A stretch of DNA of 64,000 bases, taken from positions 45,701 through 109,700 of the forward strand of contig CAYTCW010000001.1 in NCBI GenBank assembly GCA_964436235.1, given 5' to 3'. This document shows positions 1-8,460 of the stretch, in pieces; the first letter of the stretch is position 1; every line of letters begins with the position of its first letter. Position numbers and translations under genes: made by a program. The notes under the pieces are model-generated. The model ran no database searches. It saw only the letters and a program-made list of their open reading frames with translations, and was not told where the DNA came from. Source of the DNA: UBA9980 sp964436235. GTDB lineage: Bacteria; Muiribacteriota; UBA9980.

Positions 1-351
1 GATGTAGATATATTTGTCGGCCGATATCATCTGGTAATCCAATACTTTAATGTTATCGCCCGGTGAAAAACCATGTGAGGCGGTCATATATTTTTTCATT
101 ATAAGTATTATCACGATGCAAATTGCCGTGGCGAGAATGAATTTAATAATGGTCGAAGTGAAATCGAAGTTGAAATTAGATACGGGTTCTTTGTATTGCA
201 GTATATTTTCGTAGGTTTGCGCGCAAGCCTCCACCGCGGCGGCGAAAATAAAGGCGGCGGCGGCCGCGAACGCCGTCCGTATTTTTACGAACGGCGCGCG
301 GACGCCTTTAAAAAAAGCCCTATTCGATTCTATGATCTGTCGTTCATTCAT
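1..351 (-). CDS. fliO: Flagellar export apparatus protein FliO (partial, 3' end outside window)
   Basis: An open frame of 117 codons runs from ATG at 351 to the left edge without a stop. It has a basic N-terminus, a hydrophobic Ala-rich signal-like segment (about residues 28-42) ending near ACA/QTY, a second membrane segment (about 73-87, FILATAICIVIILIM) and then IKVLDYQMISADKYIYI, which matches the start of the FliO cytoplasmic beta domain. FliO helps assemble the FliP core of the flagellar type III export gate. It sits directly downstream of fliY, the usual place for fliO before fliP. The Shine-Dalgarno is weak. The call rests on topology, this motif and gene order. Confidence 0.78.
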   Translation of the reverse strand, partial: MNERQIIESNRAFFKGVRAPFVKIRTAFAAAAAFIFAAAVEACAQTYENILQYKEPVSNFNFDFTSTIIKFILATAICIVIILIMKKYMTASHGFSPGDNIKVLDYQMISADKYIYI

Positions 352-444
352 TTATTTCGCCGTTTTATAGTTTTATTATTACATAGTGACATCATATAGC
401 TGAGGCGGCCTATAATACCCTTATTTTCATACGGGATTGCCGTG

Positions 445-2010
445 CTAAGGTTTCAGGCTCTGGAGGCGTTCATGCGGGCTTATGATGTTGGTTATTCGTA
501 TTCCGAAGTTTTCGTCGATTACCACGACTTCGCCTTTGGCTACGAGTTTATTATTAATTAAAACGTCGATGGATTCGCCGGCGATTTTATCTAATTCGAT
601 GATCGAACCCGCGGTTAATTCGAGTATTTCTTTAATAAGCATACGCGTGCGGCCGAGTTCGACGGTAAGCGTGAGCGGTACGTCGAGAAGAAGTTCTATA
701 TTAGAAGTGGCGCCCGCCGGCGTGCCGTAGTTAAGCGAAGAAAATTTCGCGGCCTGAACGTTCTGCTGCTGCGGCGGGTAACCGCCCATTTGTTGCGGTG
801 GATAACCCATTTGCTGCTGCGGCGGATAGCCACTCATTTGCTGCTGCGGCGGATAGCCACTCATTTGCTGCTGCGGTGGATAACCACCCATCTGCTGCTG
901 CGGCGGGTAACCACCCATCTGCTGTTGCGGCGGATAACCACCCATCTGTTGTTGCGGCGGATAGCCACCCATTTGTTGCTGAGGATAACCCATCTGCTGC
1001 TGCAAAGGAGCGGTTTGCTGTTGCTGCGGCTGTTGAGGAGGCTGCTGCTGCTGCTGAGCGGCTATTTGCTGTTGCTGCTGCGGCGGAGCCTGCTGTTGAG
1101 GCGGCGGCGTGAATTGCTGCTGCGGGGGTGGCGCAGCCTGCTGCGGCGCGGCAGCCTGTGAGGTTACCTGATTTAAAATCGCGTCTATTTCGTCCTGATT
1201 GGTTATTAAAAGCGATTGAGAAGCGCTCGGCGATACGACGGATTCGGCTTCCGGCTGTTTCGACTGGAGCATTACGGTGCCTATCAGTGAGATTATGTCC
1301 TGTGAAACGCTTACGGGCATGCAGATAAACATCTCGAAATTGAGTTTGTTTTTATCCGCGTTAAAGCTTATTTCAAAATTAAGTTTGGCGTATATTAAAT
1401 CGCTGCCGAAGCCGGGATCGTAACCGTCTTTAAAATCGCTTGAACCGGCGAATGAAATATTTGCCTCGAAAGGTATTTCGCCGGCAAGCGCGGTAAGTTT
1501 ATTTTTTAAATAGATTTCGCTGAACCTTTTGAAAAATTCTTCTATTGCCTTGTCGTAATGAGTTTTATTGTCTATGACGCCGGCCGTGCCGTCGCCGCCG
1601 AGTAAAATATCGCCGAAAGCGAGCGTGTCGGAAAGTTTTATAAAAATTCCGCCGCGGCCTTTGATAGCGCTGTCGAAATCAAGATAATACTGATGCATTA
1701 CCTGATCTTTATAATGCCTTGAAATATTTTCTTTTTTATCTTCGTTTACTTCAATGAGACTTACTTTAGTGACGGCCGAAATTATGGAGGTGAAGGCCTC
1801 GCTTCCGCCGCAAAAAACGTCGTCTATAAATTTGCGGAAAATTTCAGTTTCGTCGGGATTAAGTATTTTTACACCGTTAAAAGGCGGGCCGCCGCCGTTT
1901 CCGCTTCCGCCGCTCCCGTCGCCGCCCTCGGTCCCTTTATCTGAAACCGGCTGAGTAATGCCGCCTAACAGGGCATCTATTTCATCCTGCGTCAATAAGT
2001 TTTCAGCCAT
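445..2010 (-). CDS. fliY: Flagellar motor switch protein FliY/FliN with Pro/Gln repeat linker
   Basis: A 521-residue C-ring switch protein. Residues 6-15 (LTQDEIDALL) form a FliM/FliY-type N-terminal peptide that binds CheY-P in known family members. A FliM/CheC-like middle domain spans about 45-245. A second near-identical peptide (NQDEIDAIL, residues 271-279) follows. A Pro/Gln-rich linker (about 283-420) carries nine MGGYPPQQQ-type units, and a canonical FliN/SpoA domain (about 434-515, VPLTLTVELGRTRM) ends the protein. The ExxN catalytic motifs of CheC/FliY phosphatase are not evident in the middle domain. It starts one base after the fliM stop and is cotranscribed with it. The second docking peptide and the long repeat linker are unusual. 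Confidence 0.9.
   Translation of the reverse strand: MAENLLTQDEIDALLGGITQPVSDKGTEGGDGSGGSGNGGGPPFNGVKILNPDETEIFRKFIDDVFCGGSEAFTSIISAVTKVSLIEVNEDKKENISRHYKDQVMHQYYLDFDSAIKGRGGIFIKLSDTLAFGDILLGGDGTAGVIDNKTHYDKAIEEFFKRFSEIYLKNKLTALAGEIPFEANISFAGSSDFKDGYDPGFGSDLIYAKLNFEISFNADKNKLNFEMFICMPVSVSQDIISLIGTVMLQSKQPEAESVVSPSASQSLLITNQDEIDAILNQVTSQAAAPQQAAPPPQQQFTPPPQQQAPPQQQQQIAAQQQQQPPQQPQQQQTAPLQQQMGYPQQQMGGYPPQQQMGGYPPQQQMGGYPPQQQMGGYPPQQQMSGYPPQQQMSGYPPQQQMGYPPQQMGGYPPQQQNVQAAKFSSLNYGTPAGATSNIELLLDVPLTLTVELGRTRMLIKEILELTAGSIIELDKIAGESIDVLINNKLVAKGEVVVIDENFGIRITNIISPHERLQSLKP
763..993 (-). repeat. Coding tandem repeat, nine units of 27 or 21 bp, in fliY
   Basis: Seven 27-bp units and two 21-bp units (231 bp) encode MGGYPPQQQ, MSGYPPQQQ, MGYPQQQ and MGYPPQQ. 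The units are nearly identical at DNA level, so copy number can change by slippage in multiples of three. They form a flexible linker between the middle and SpoA domains of FliY. Confidence 0.95.
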
Positions 2011-3360
2011 TTATAATCCCACCTCTTCTTCATTTTCACGTACGACCTGTGCTATAGCTACTGCCAGTTTATTGTCGACAAGGCCCGGGTTGCCCTTGAA
2101 TTTAAGCCTTCCGCCAGCGTGAACGTCAAGCAGGTCGCTTGTCGACTTTCTTAAAATTATGACATCGTTTATATTTAATCCCAAAAACTCGTTGACCGTT
2201 ATTTCAGATCTTCCCAATTCGACGACTAACGGGATTTTAGCTTTTTTTAAAGATTCTTCGAGTTTGCTCGCGTTTCCTTCGCTTTCAATTTTATTGATTG
2301 ATGAGTAAAGAAACTGGACGTTTAATTTTTCAAGTATGGGCTCTAAAACTATATGCGGAAAACATATATTAGAAGTCCCTTCGGTATCATGGACCCTCAC
2401 TTCGAAGGTGATTAAAAGCACCATCGCCGTCGGCGGAGCTATCTGGGTGAACTGCGGATTTGATTCCATCAATTCGATCCTCGGTTCGATGCTTACGAAT
2501 TGCTGCCAGGCCTCCGTAAGATCGTTAAGCAGGCGCGCGATGATTTTTTTGATGACGTTTTCTTCGATGGCCGTCAATGATCTCGATTTTGAAAGCGCTT
2601 TGCCGGTGCCGCCGAAAAGCCTGTCTATCATGGCTAAGGCGAGACTCGGATTTATTTCGAAAACCGCGTTTCCCTTCAGATCGCCGCCGACGTCAAAAAC
2701 CGATATAACCGAAGGATTCGGAACGGAGCGGATATATTCTTCGTAGGTGATCTGATCGACCGATATAACCTGGACCGAAACCATCGTGCGAAGCATCGTT
2801 GATAAACTTGTAGTTACCGTACGCGAAAAATTTTCGTGTATCTTGTTTATGGTTCTAAGCTGTTCTTTAACGAATTTGTCGGGCCTTCTGAAGTCGTACG
2901 GCTTGGTTTTTTTGCCGCTTTTTTCCGTTTTGCCCTTTGTTATAACCTGCGCGGCCGGAGCAGGAGCAGCAGCTGGAGCGGGCGCCTGAGGCGGAGCCAT
3001 AAAGCCCGGCTGCATGGGCATTTGAAAAAATTGCTGCATTTGCGGAGGCGGTCCCATGAATTGCTGTTGCTGNNNNNNNNNNNNNNNNNNNNNNNNNNNN
3101 NNNNNNNNNNNNNNNNNNNNNNNNNNNNNNNNNNNNNNNNNNNNNNNNNNNNNNNNNNNNNNNNNNNNNNNNGGCGGGTTAAGCATTACGCCCGGCTGCT
3201 GCTGTGGGGCCTGTGCGGCCGGCTGTGGAGCGGGGGCGGGCTGCGCCGCGGGCGGCGGAGCTGTCGGGGCGGGAGCAGGAGGCGTATCCGATCCGCCGCC
3301 GGCAAGCGCGTTTAGTAAATCGTCTATTTCATTTTGTGACATTACGCTGTTATCAGCCAT
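2011..3360 (-). CDS. fliM: Flagellar motor switch protein FliM (contains an N gap)
   Basis: C-ring protein that binds CheY-P and couples the rotor to FliG. The N-terminal docking peptide MSQNEIDDLLNAL is followed by an Ala/Pro/Gln-rich linker interrupted by 100 Ns. Then come the FliM core (YDFRRPDKF, FSRTVTTSLSTML, EYIRSVPNPSV, FGGTGKALS) and a C-terminal SpoA domain (VVELGRSEITVNEFL). I chose ATG 3360 because a purine-rich GGTGGA site lies just upstream; an in-frame TTG at 3384 would add eight residues. The true length is unknown because the gap size is a placeholder. The stop abuts the fliY start. Confidence 0.93.
   Translation of the reverse strand: MADNSVMSQNEIDDLLNALAGGGSDTPPAPAPTAPPPAAQPAPAPQPAAQAPQQQPGVMLNPXXXXXXXXXXXXXXXXXXXXXXXXXXXXXXXXXXQQQQFMGPPPQMQQFFQMPMQPGFMAPPQAPAPAAAPAPAAQVITKGKTEKSGKKTKPYDFRRPDKFVKEQLRTINKIHENFSRTVTTSLSTMLRTMVSVQVISVDQITYEEYIRSVPNPSVISVFDVGGDLKGNAVFEINPSLALAMIDRLFGGTGKALSKSRSLTAIEENVIKKIIARLLNDLTEAWQQFVSIEPRIELMESNPQFTQIAPPTAMVLLITFEVRVHDTEGTSNICFPHIVLEPILEKLNVQFLYSSINKIESEGNASKLEESLKKAKIPLVVELGRSEITVNEFLGLNINDVIILRKSTSDLLDVHAGGRLKFKGNPGLVDNKLAVAIAQVVRENEEEVGL
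3073..3172. other. Assembly gap of 100 N inside fliM
   Basis: Exactly 100 Ns lie in the Pro/Gln-coding linker of fliM. The flanks show no obvious shared sequence, unlike the gap in obg, so this is probably a real low-complexity break of unknown length. The reading frame matches on both sides only as written. Confidence 0.97.
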
Positions 3361-3423
3361 TTGATCCACCCGCCTTTCGTTCAAATTAAAAAATTTGCCA
3401 TTTAATAGTTATCGTTGCCGCTT

Positions 3424-3939
3424 TTACTCCATGGTTATCGCCGAAAAATCATAAACGTTGACTTTAACGACTAAAAACTTTTTTTTAACCTGTCCGCCGA
3501 GAAAAGATGACTCGACTTTAATGTTATCGCCTATAATTAAATTTAATTCTTTGCGTATCGATTTATGCAATTCTTCGCTTTGATATATTTTTTTTATTTC
3601 TTCGATCGGAAACAGCATGACCAAACGGGTAATGATATCTCTTATAGCCGGCTTTTTTTTATCGAGATATTCCTTGGCTTTAATATCGTTTACTTCGGCA
3701 TTTATTTTGAATTTGATCATTCCTTTTTCTTTGAGCGGGTAAATAGTAAATTCGTCAAAGGTTATGCTGTCTTTAGTTATGATTTCCTGATCGACCGAAG
3801 TTTCGCTCTTTTTTTCCATTATAGTTTTATATACGAATATCGAAACGACCGCTGAACAAACCATGGTCGCAAGAAACGCTATCGCGATAAGGAGATATTT
3901 AATAACCATACTTGAAGGTTTGCGTTCTTCGTCTGACAT
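3424..3939 (-). CDS. fliL: Flagellar basal body-associated protein FliL, copy 2
   Basis: A 171-residue single-pass membrane protein with a cytoplasmic N-terminus, one membrane helix (about 13-34) and a periplasmic FliL domain ending VVKVNVYDFSAITM. FliL surrounds the stator units and supports torque and stator stability. It shares architecture and the VVKVNV.DFSA ending with the neighbouring 4027-4557 gene, so the pair is a tandem duplication that has diverged. It lies between the other fliL and fliM, in the same operon. motA and motB, which often lie nearby in this gene order, are absent here. Confidence 0.88.
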   Translation of the reverse strand: MSDEERKPSSMVIKYLLIAIAFLATMVCSAVVSIFVYKTIMEKKSETSVDQEIITKDSITFDEFTIYPLKEKGMIKFKINAEVNDIKAKEYLDKKKPAIRDIITRLVMLFPIEEIKKIYQSEELHKSIRKELNLIIGDNIKVESSFLGGQVKKKFLVVKVNVYDFSAITME

Positions 3940-4026
3940 TTATATACACCAACTTTTTATTTTGTATTCAATCGTTAGATACGCCGCTGGTTTCTGAACG
4001 GTTTTACCGGTTTCCGCTTCGAGGTT

Positions 4027-4557
4027 TTAATCGATAACTACGGCTGAAAAATCAAAAACATTGACTTTGACGACGAGGTTCATTTGAGTTATCTGTCCTT
4101 TGTCGTCCGGCGTGTTTCCTTTAACGTTTTTATCTACGATTTCGTTTAAATCTTTTTTTATAATATCATGAAGTTCTAATTTATAATATTTATTTTTAAC
4201 CTCTTCTAATTTCATGGTCATAATCGTTCTGGATACGGCATCTCTTACGGCCGGTTTCTTGCGCTCTAAAAATTCCTTTACTCTCGAACTGGCGACTTCG
4301 GCGTTTACGGTGAATTTAACTACTCCGCTGCTTGCGCCTTCTACTAAAAATATCGTAAATTCTTCAAAAGTGACGTTATCTTTGGCCTCGAACTCTATTT
4401 TTTCGAGCTCCACTTTTTTTGCCGCCGGCTTTGCTTTAGAAATCATGTTATAAACGAAAAATCCGGCTACGGCCAGTATTATTAATCCTATTATTCCCGC
4501 GCCGGCAATTATATATTTTAACGGAAATCTGCTTTCACCTTCGGACACTGTTTTCAC
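4027..4557 (-). CDS. fliL: Flagellar basal body-associated protein FliL, copy 1
   Basis: A 176-residue FliL homologue with a membrane helix at about 15-36, a Lys/Glu-rich stretch and the FliL domain (NVTFEEFTIFLVEG, FLERKKPAVRDAVSRTI, VVKVNVFDFSAVVID). The start is a GTG (GTGAAAACAGTG); a second in-frame GTG three codons later is possible. It follows flbD and precedes the second fliL by about 90 bp. Two FliL-family proteins in tandem suggest specialised stator partners or a heteromeric ring, which is inference. Confidence 0.88.
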   Translation of the reverse strand: MKTVSEGESRFPLKYIIAGAGIIGLIILAVAGFFVYNMISKAKPAAKKVELEKIEFEAKDNVTFEEFTIFLVEGASSGVVKFTVNAEVASSRVKEFLERKKPAVRDAVSRTIMTMKLEEVKNKYYKLELHDIIKKDLNEIVDKNVKGNTPDDKGQITQMNLVVKVNVFDFSAVVID

Positions 4558-4646
4558 GCACCATTTTAAGAATATTATAATTTAACATTATAACTCATTT
4601 TTAAGTATCGTCAGAAATATAGAGTAATTAAATGTTTTTTATCTAT

Positions 4647-4859
4647 TTATATTTTATTTTTGTAATCTTTTCTGTATCGCTTTAATATATCGGCCCTGAA
4701 CTGGACTATTTTATCATATACTTCATCTACGCTGTCGCCCACGATAAATTTAGACTGGTCATTTAAGGTTATTACCGTGTCCGGATGGGCTTCTACGGTC
4801 ATTATCATATCCGAGTTAATAAGAAACTCGCTGCCTTTGATTCTTTTTAATTTAATCAT
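4647..4859 (-). CDS. flbD: FlbD/YlzI family flagellar protein
   Basis: A 70-residue protein of the small FlbD (YlzI) family found in flagellar operons of Clostridia and Spirochaetes, with the typical start MIKLKRIKGSEFLINSDMI, the core VEAHPDTVITL and a basic C-terminus. The molecular role is not established. Its place between flgE and fliL is the standard one. It is the first gene after the sigma70-type promoter at 4900-4928. It is unrelated to the Caulobacter NtrC-type regulator also called FlbD. Confidence 0.88.
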   Translation of the reverse strand: MIKLKRIKGSEFLINSDMIMTVEAHPDTVITLNDQSKFIVGDSVDEVYDKIVQFRADILKRYRKDYKNKI

Positions 4860-4899
4860 TTAAATCATAAACCGCCAATCACAATATTTTCCTATTCAA

Positions 4900-4928
4900 A
4901 TTCTAACAGAAATATCAGTAACTGTCAA
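4900..4928 (-). promoter_or_regulatory. sigma70-type promoter for flbD-fliL-fliL-fliM-fliY-fliO
   Basis: On the minus strand TTGACA (4923-4928) and TAGAAT (4900-4905) are separated by exactly 17 bp, about 40 bp upstream of the flbD start. It lies downstream of the 4965-5015 hairpin, so the switch/stator genes can be expressed apart from the hook genes. Confidence 0.75.
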
Positions 4929-4964
4929 TCGCACGGCTAAAATGTCCGTATAAAAATAAATAAT

Positions 4965-5015
4965 CGCAGTTTAATATCGGAGACGCCCCGTAGAGCGTCT
5001 CTGATATTAATTGCG
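4965..5015 (-). terminator. Large intercistronic hairpin between flgE and flbD
   Basis: TTAATATC-G-GAGACGC (4971-4986) pairs with GCGTCTC-T-GATATTAA (4995-5010) around an 8-nt loop: 16 pairs including one G.U on the plus strand (A.C on the minus). An outer CGCA/TGCG pair extends the stem to 4965-5015. There is no clear U-tract, so it may be a weak terminator, a processing site or a 3' stabiliser for the hook mRNA rather than a classic intrinsic terminator. Confidence 0.6.
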
Positions 5016-5058
5016 AAGCGTCAGTTCATTTCGCCGAAATTGTTTTTCCGTTTACGGG

Positions 5059-7407
5059 TTACCGTTTGAGCGATATTATTTCCTGAAGCATCTGATCGGC
5101 CGTATTGATCGATTTGGCGTTAGCCTGAAAACCTCTCTGGCTTATTATCATATCCGTAAATTCGGCCGCCAGGTCCACATTCGACATTTCGAGGTTCTGC
5201 GATAGAAGTGTCCCGCGCCCGTTCGTTCCGGTTGTTCCTATTTGAGCTTTGCCTGAATTGGCGCCTTCCGAGTAAAGATTGTCGCCTTTTTTTACTAAGC
5301 CGCCGTTATTAACGAATTTGGCAAGGCCGATCTGGGCAATGGCGATTTTCTGGCCGTTTGAATAAGACCCTTTTATTATGCCCGATTCGTCAACGAGAAC
5401 TCCGTTCATTTTACCCATTTCATAGCCGTTAGAGTCTTTTACGGCGGTTGAAAACTCGGAGTCGTACTGCGTCACTAAATTGAAATTTGGCTTGAATTCT
5501 ATTTTATTAGCATTAACCGGCGTGAAAGATATGGCTTTAGCTAATTCGGGCGACACGGTGCCGTTTGCTTCCGCCGTTTTTGCCGCATCGATTTTGCCGG
5601 CCTTATCGAATACGAGAACTCCGCTGTTAGTTGCGCCGGTAATCGAAGCGCTCGCCTCTTTTAATTCGGCCGCCGTAGGCTGGGAGCCTGAAATCGGGTG
5701 TGATTTGAAATAATCCTGCACTAAAGGATTCGCCGAATCAAGAACGGCAGTATAAACCCATTTATTATTTTCGGCTTTTTCGAAGTTCATATTTACTTTA
5801 TGATTGTAACCCGTGCTGTCGTATATATTCATCGATACGTTATGGATGGTTCCCGGGACTAAAGCGGCCGAAATTCCGCTTAATTCGGTTCCGCCCGACA
5901 CTAATTTAAAAACGGCCGCGTTTGCGCCGGCTGCCGGAGCGTCCACGGTTACCTGGCCGGCGTTATGGGCGCTTCTCGTTGTGATGGTGGCGTTTCCCGG
6001 CTGCAGACTGGAGCTGGCAATGACTATTTCACCGTTATTTATGCTGCCGTCCGCATTCTTGCCGATCGTTATGTCTCCGCTCACGTTTTTATATTCGATA
6101 GTGTTGGAAGTGCCGTCAGATGCCGTAAAGTAATCCGTAATATTAAACGACTGGTTCGTTCCCGCCGTTTTTGTAGAGGCCGCTCCAAAAAGCGCAGTGC
6201 CGGCCGTTCCGCTTATAGTTATGTCATATTGAGGCCCGGTGAGCGCTCTTTTTACGACGAGCCTGTCGCCCTGCATTTCGGCCGTCGCGCCGCCGGCCTG
6301 GTTATTTATCGCGCTGATAAGGTCTGAAATTGTTGATGTTGCGCTTAATCCGCTTAAAGTAAGAGGGGCCGCCGCCGCGTCGATGGATATTTTAAAATCG
6401 ACGGGATCGGTAATGCCCAAGCCGCCGAGAGTATTGAACCTTGAAACGCCAGTTTTATCGCTTATAATGGTGGCGGGAGAGGCTTCGGCTTTTGTAACGC
6501 TGAGCGAATGGACGCCTGTTTTTATGGTATTTACGGCAGGGGCTACCGCGGTCTTAATAACCGCGCCCGTGATATTTGCGCTGTTGTTGCTTTGAAGGCT
6601 TAAAGACGCCGGCGTGCCCGTACTGCCGTCGGGATCGTAAACTATCGGACCGCCTTTTGATTCGATGATTTTGCCGTTGTCGTCAATTTTAAGCGAGCCG
6701 GTGCCGACCTGCCTGTTATTGGTGTCAAAGGCAGTCCAGAGCCAGTTATTTTTATCTACTTTGCTGAATTTAACGGTTAAATTCTGCGTGTCGCCCTGAT
6801 CGTCTTTAAACGCCAGCGTTCTTTCCGCCGGCAGATTTCTGTCGGCCGCCGACATTTGAAGGTTTGAGGCGAAATCGACGAAAGTGGTCGATGCGGCGGG
6901 TATTTTTTGATATTTTTCAAAATTAAGCGCCTGCACGGGCTTGCTTGTGTCTATGGTCATATTTTTACTTGCGGGATCTTCGACGGCCAACCAGCCCATA
7001 GCTTTCGTGCTCGAAACGCTGTGGACGAAGTTAAGCTGAGAATCGATGTCAAAGGCGCCGGAGCGTGAGAAATACTGCGCTCCGCTGCCGTCGGTCGTCA
7101 TAAAAAAACCGTCGCCCTGTATGGCCATGTCTATGTCGCGCCCGGTGCCCTGCATCGTGCCTTGCGTGAATATGCTGTCTATGGAACCGATCTTGGAGCC
7201 GAGTCCGATCTGCATCGAATTGGTGCCGCCGTAGTTAGCCGTGGGCGACTGTCCGTTCGACATGGTCTGGCTGAGCACATCCTCGAAAAGTACTCTATTT
7301 TTTTTATAGCCGTTGTTGTTTACATTCGCTATGTTATTTGAAATTACATCCATCTGCGTCTGGTAGGATTGCAGTCCTAAAACGCTGGAATTAAAAGTTC
7401 TCATCAT
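5059..7407 (-). CDS. flgE: Flagellar hook protein FlgE
   Basis: A 782-residue hook subunit. The N-terminal rod/hook motif (SNNIANVNNNGYKKNRVLFED, about residues 24-44) and the C-terminal helix (LAAEFTDMIISQRGFQANAKS) are canonical. It is much longer than the enterobacterial protein (about 400 residues); the extra length is a variable, surface-exposed beta-rich middle (about 280-560) rich in Ser/Thr/Ala. ATG 7407 is followed at once by another ATG (7404); a GGGAGGG Shine-Dalgarno precedes both. It follows flgD and flg_new. The isolated downstream hairpin suggests its message is handled separately from flbD-fliO. Confidence 0.95.
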   Translation of the reverse strand: MMRTFNSSVLGLQSYQTQMDVISNNIANVNNNGYKKNRVLFEDVLSQTMSNGQSPTANYGGTNSMQIGLGSKIGSIDSIFTQGTMQGTGRDIDMAIQGDGFFMTTDGSGAQYFSRSGAFDIDSQLNFVHSVSSTKAMGWLAVEDPASKNMTIDTSKPVQALNFEKYQKIPAASTTFVDFASNLQMSAADRNLPAERTLAFKDDQGDTQNLTVKFSKVDKNNWLWTAFDTNNRQVGTGSLKIDDNGKIIESKGGPIVYDPDGSTGTPASLSLQSNNSANITGAVIKTAVAPAVNTIKTGVHSLSVTKAEASPATIISDKTGVSRFNTLGGLGITDPVDFKISIDAAAAPLTLSGLSATSTISDLISAINNQAGGATAEMQGDRLVVKRALTGPQYDITISGTAGTALFGAASTKTAGTNQSFNITDYFTASDGTSNTIEYKNVSGDITIGKNADGSINNGEIVIASSSLQPGNATITTRSAHNAGQVTVDAPAAGANAAVFKLVSGGTELSGISAALVPGTIHNVSMNIYDSTGYNHKVNMNFEKAENNKWVYTAVLDSANPLVQDYFKSHPISGSQPTAAELKEASASITGATNSGVLVFDKAGKIDAAKTAEANGTVSPELAKAISFTPVNANKIEFKPNFNLVTQYDSEFSTAVKDSNGYEMGKMNGVLVDESGIIKGSYSNGQKIAIAQIGLAKFVNNGGLVKKGDNLYSEGANSGKAQIGTTGTNGRGTLLSQNLEMSNVDLAAEFTDMIISQRGFQANAKSINTADQMLQEIISLKR

Positions 7408-7527
7408 AAGAACTTACCCTCCCTTTATTTTTCAAGCACTTCATGTTGCGGCGCTGGTCTTTCGCTTCGGTCATTCGGCGAAAGACAACGGGCCCCCTTC
7501 TTAGTAAATTAAAGTCGGGCCGGCCAT

Positions 7528-7971
7528 TTATGCTATAACTGCGCCGTCTATATTGGTGAATACGCTCTGCCTGACCTCGTTTTTATCCATGGCGGTTATA
7601 ACCGTCCTGTTGGTAACCGACACTAAAAAAGCTTTGTCGTCAAGCATTATAAGCGCTTCTTTCGCGCCTTTTTCCGATAATCTCGCATAAGCGGAATCGA
7701 GCCTCGAGTAATCGCCTCCGCTAAGAACTATCGAGCGGCTCGTCATTCTTTTTTGCGCGTGCGCCGAAAAGGTTAATTTTGATTGGCGCGCCAGCACTTC
7801 AGAGAAAACTTCGCCGAAAGATTTAGACGCCGGATTCAAAATACCGCCCGCGCCCTGCGACTGACTTATCGAAGCGCCTTCTCGCGGCGCTATCGGTTTG
7901 AGCACGGATGCGTCAAAGCGGATTCCGTTATTGTTAATATTGACGCCGTTTAAATTAACGCCTGTCGTCAT
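7528..7971 (-). CDS. Flagellar operon protein, flg_new/TIGR02530 family
   Basis: A 147-residue protein with a disordered N-terminal third and the conserved core LTFSAHAQKRMTSRSI, followed by a domain ending TVITAMDKNEVRQSVFTNIDGAVI. This family is found only in flagellar operons between flgD and flgE in Firmicutes, Spirochaetes and relatives; its function is not established, though a hook-related role is assumed from context. Here it sits exactly in that position, 14 bp after flgD. Confidence 0.85.
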   Translation of the reverse strand: MTTGVNLNGVNINNNGIRFDASVLKPIAPREGASISQSQGAGGILNPASKSFGEVFSEVLARQSKLTFSAHAQKRMTSRSIVLSGGDYSRLDSAYARLSEKGAKEALIMLDDKAFLVSVTNRTVITAMDKNEVRQSVFTNIDGAVIA

Positions 7972-7985
7972 AATAAAACACCGTC

Positions 7986-8441
7986 CTAAGCGGCTATTGA
8001 AGTAATATCTTCCATTTTAACGTCGTAGCCGTCTATCGTGAATATTGATTCGCCGCCCGAAAATTTAACCGCGCTGATTTTGCCTTTTAAGAATTCATCG
8101 CCGGCTTCGTTAACGGCCACTGATGTTTCCACGGTTTTACCTATGAAGTTAACCGCGCCCATACGCTGGTTTAAAGTCTGCGAATTTAAAAACGAAGAAA
8201 ATGAGCTGTTGAGATTCGTCATTTGCTCTAACGATGAAAAGTTAGCCTGCTGTGATATAAATTCTTTATTATCCATAGGCTTGGTAGGGTCCTGATATTT
8301 AAGCTCGGCGAGGAGCAATTTTAAAAAATCGTCTTTTCCGAGCTCGTTCGTGGGTTTCCGCGTTTCGGTTTTCGCGTATTTATTCATTAATTCCTGCGCG
8401 ATATTCGAGCCTGCGTAATCCGAAAGTGAAACTGCGTTCAT
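7986..8441 (-). CDS. flgD: Flagellar hook-capping protein FlgD (short form)
   Basis: A 151-residue hook scaffold that caps the growing hook and guides FlgE assembly. The N-terminal FlgD motif is clear (LGKDDFLKLLLAELKYQDP, then EFISQQANFSSLEQMTNL), followed by a small beta domain (NFIGKTVETSV to EDITSI). It is shorter than the roughly 220-residue enterobacterial protein and lacks most of the FnIII/Ig-like part, as in Firmicutes-type FlgD. It lies 19 bp after fliK. Confidence 0.93.
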   Translation of the reverse strand: MNAVSLSDYAGSNIAQELMNKYAKTETRKPTNELGKDDFLKLLLAELKYQDPTKPMDNKEFISQQANFSSLEQMTNLNSSFSSFLNSQTLNQRMGAVNFIGKTVETSVAVNEAGDEFLKGKISAVKFSGGESIFTIDGYDVKMEDITSIAA

Positions 8442-8460
8442 AATGGCCTCCTTATGGGTT

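Noticed and set aside
763..993. Regular 27-bp repeats that could suggest a CRISPR array
   Set aside because: The units are contiguous, in frame, and encode MGGYPPQQQ inside fliY; there are no spacers and no cas genes.
790..1161. Plus-strand open frame rich in Leu/Arg/His over the fliY repeats
   Set aside because: It is the antisense reading of the fliY repeat array; low complexity and no ribosome site.
445..2010. CheY-P phosphatase activity for FliY
   Set aside because: The ExxN catalytic motifs of CheC/FliY phosphatase are not visible in the middle domain.
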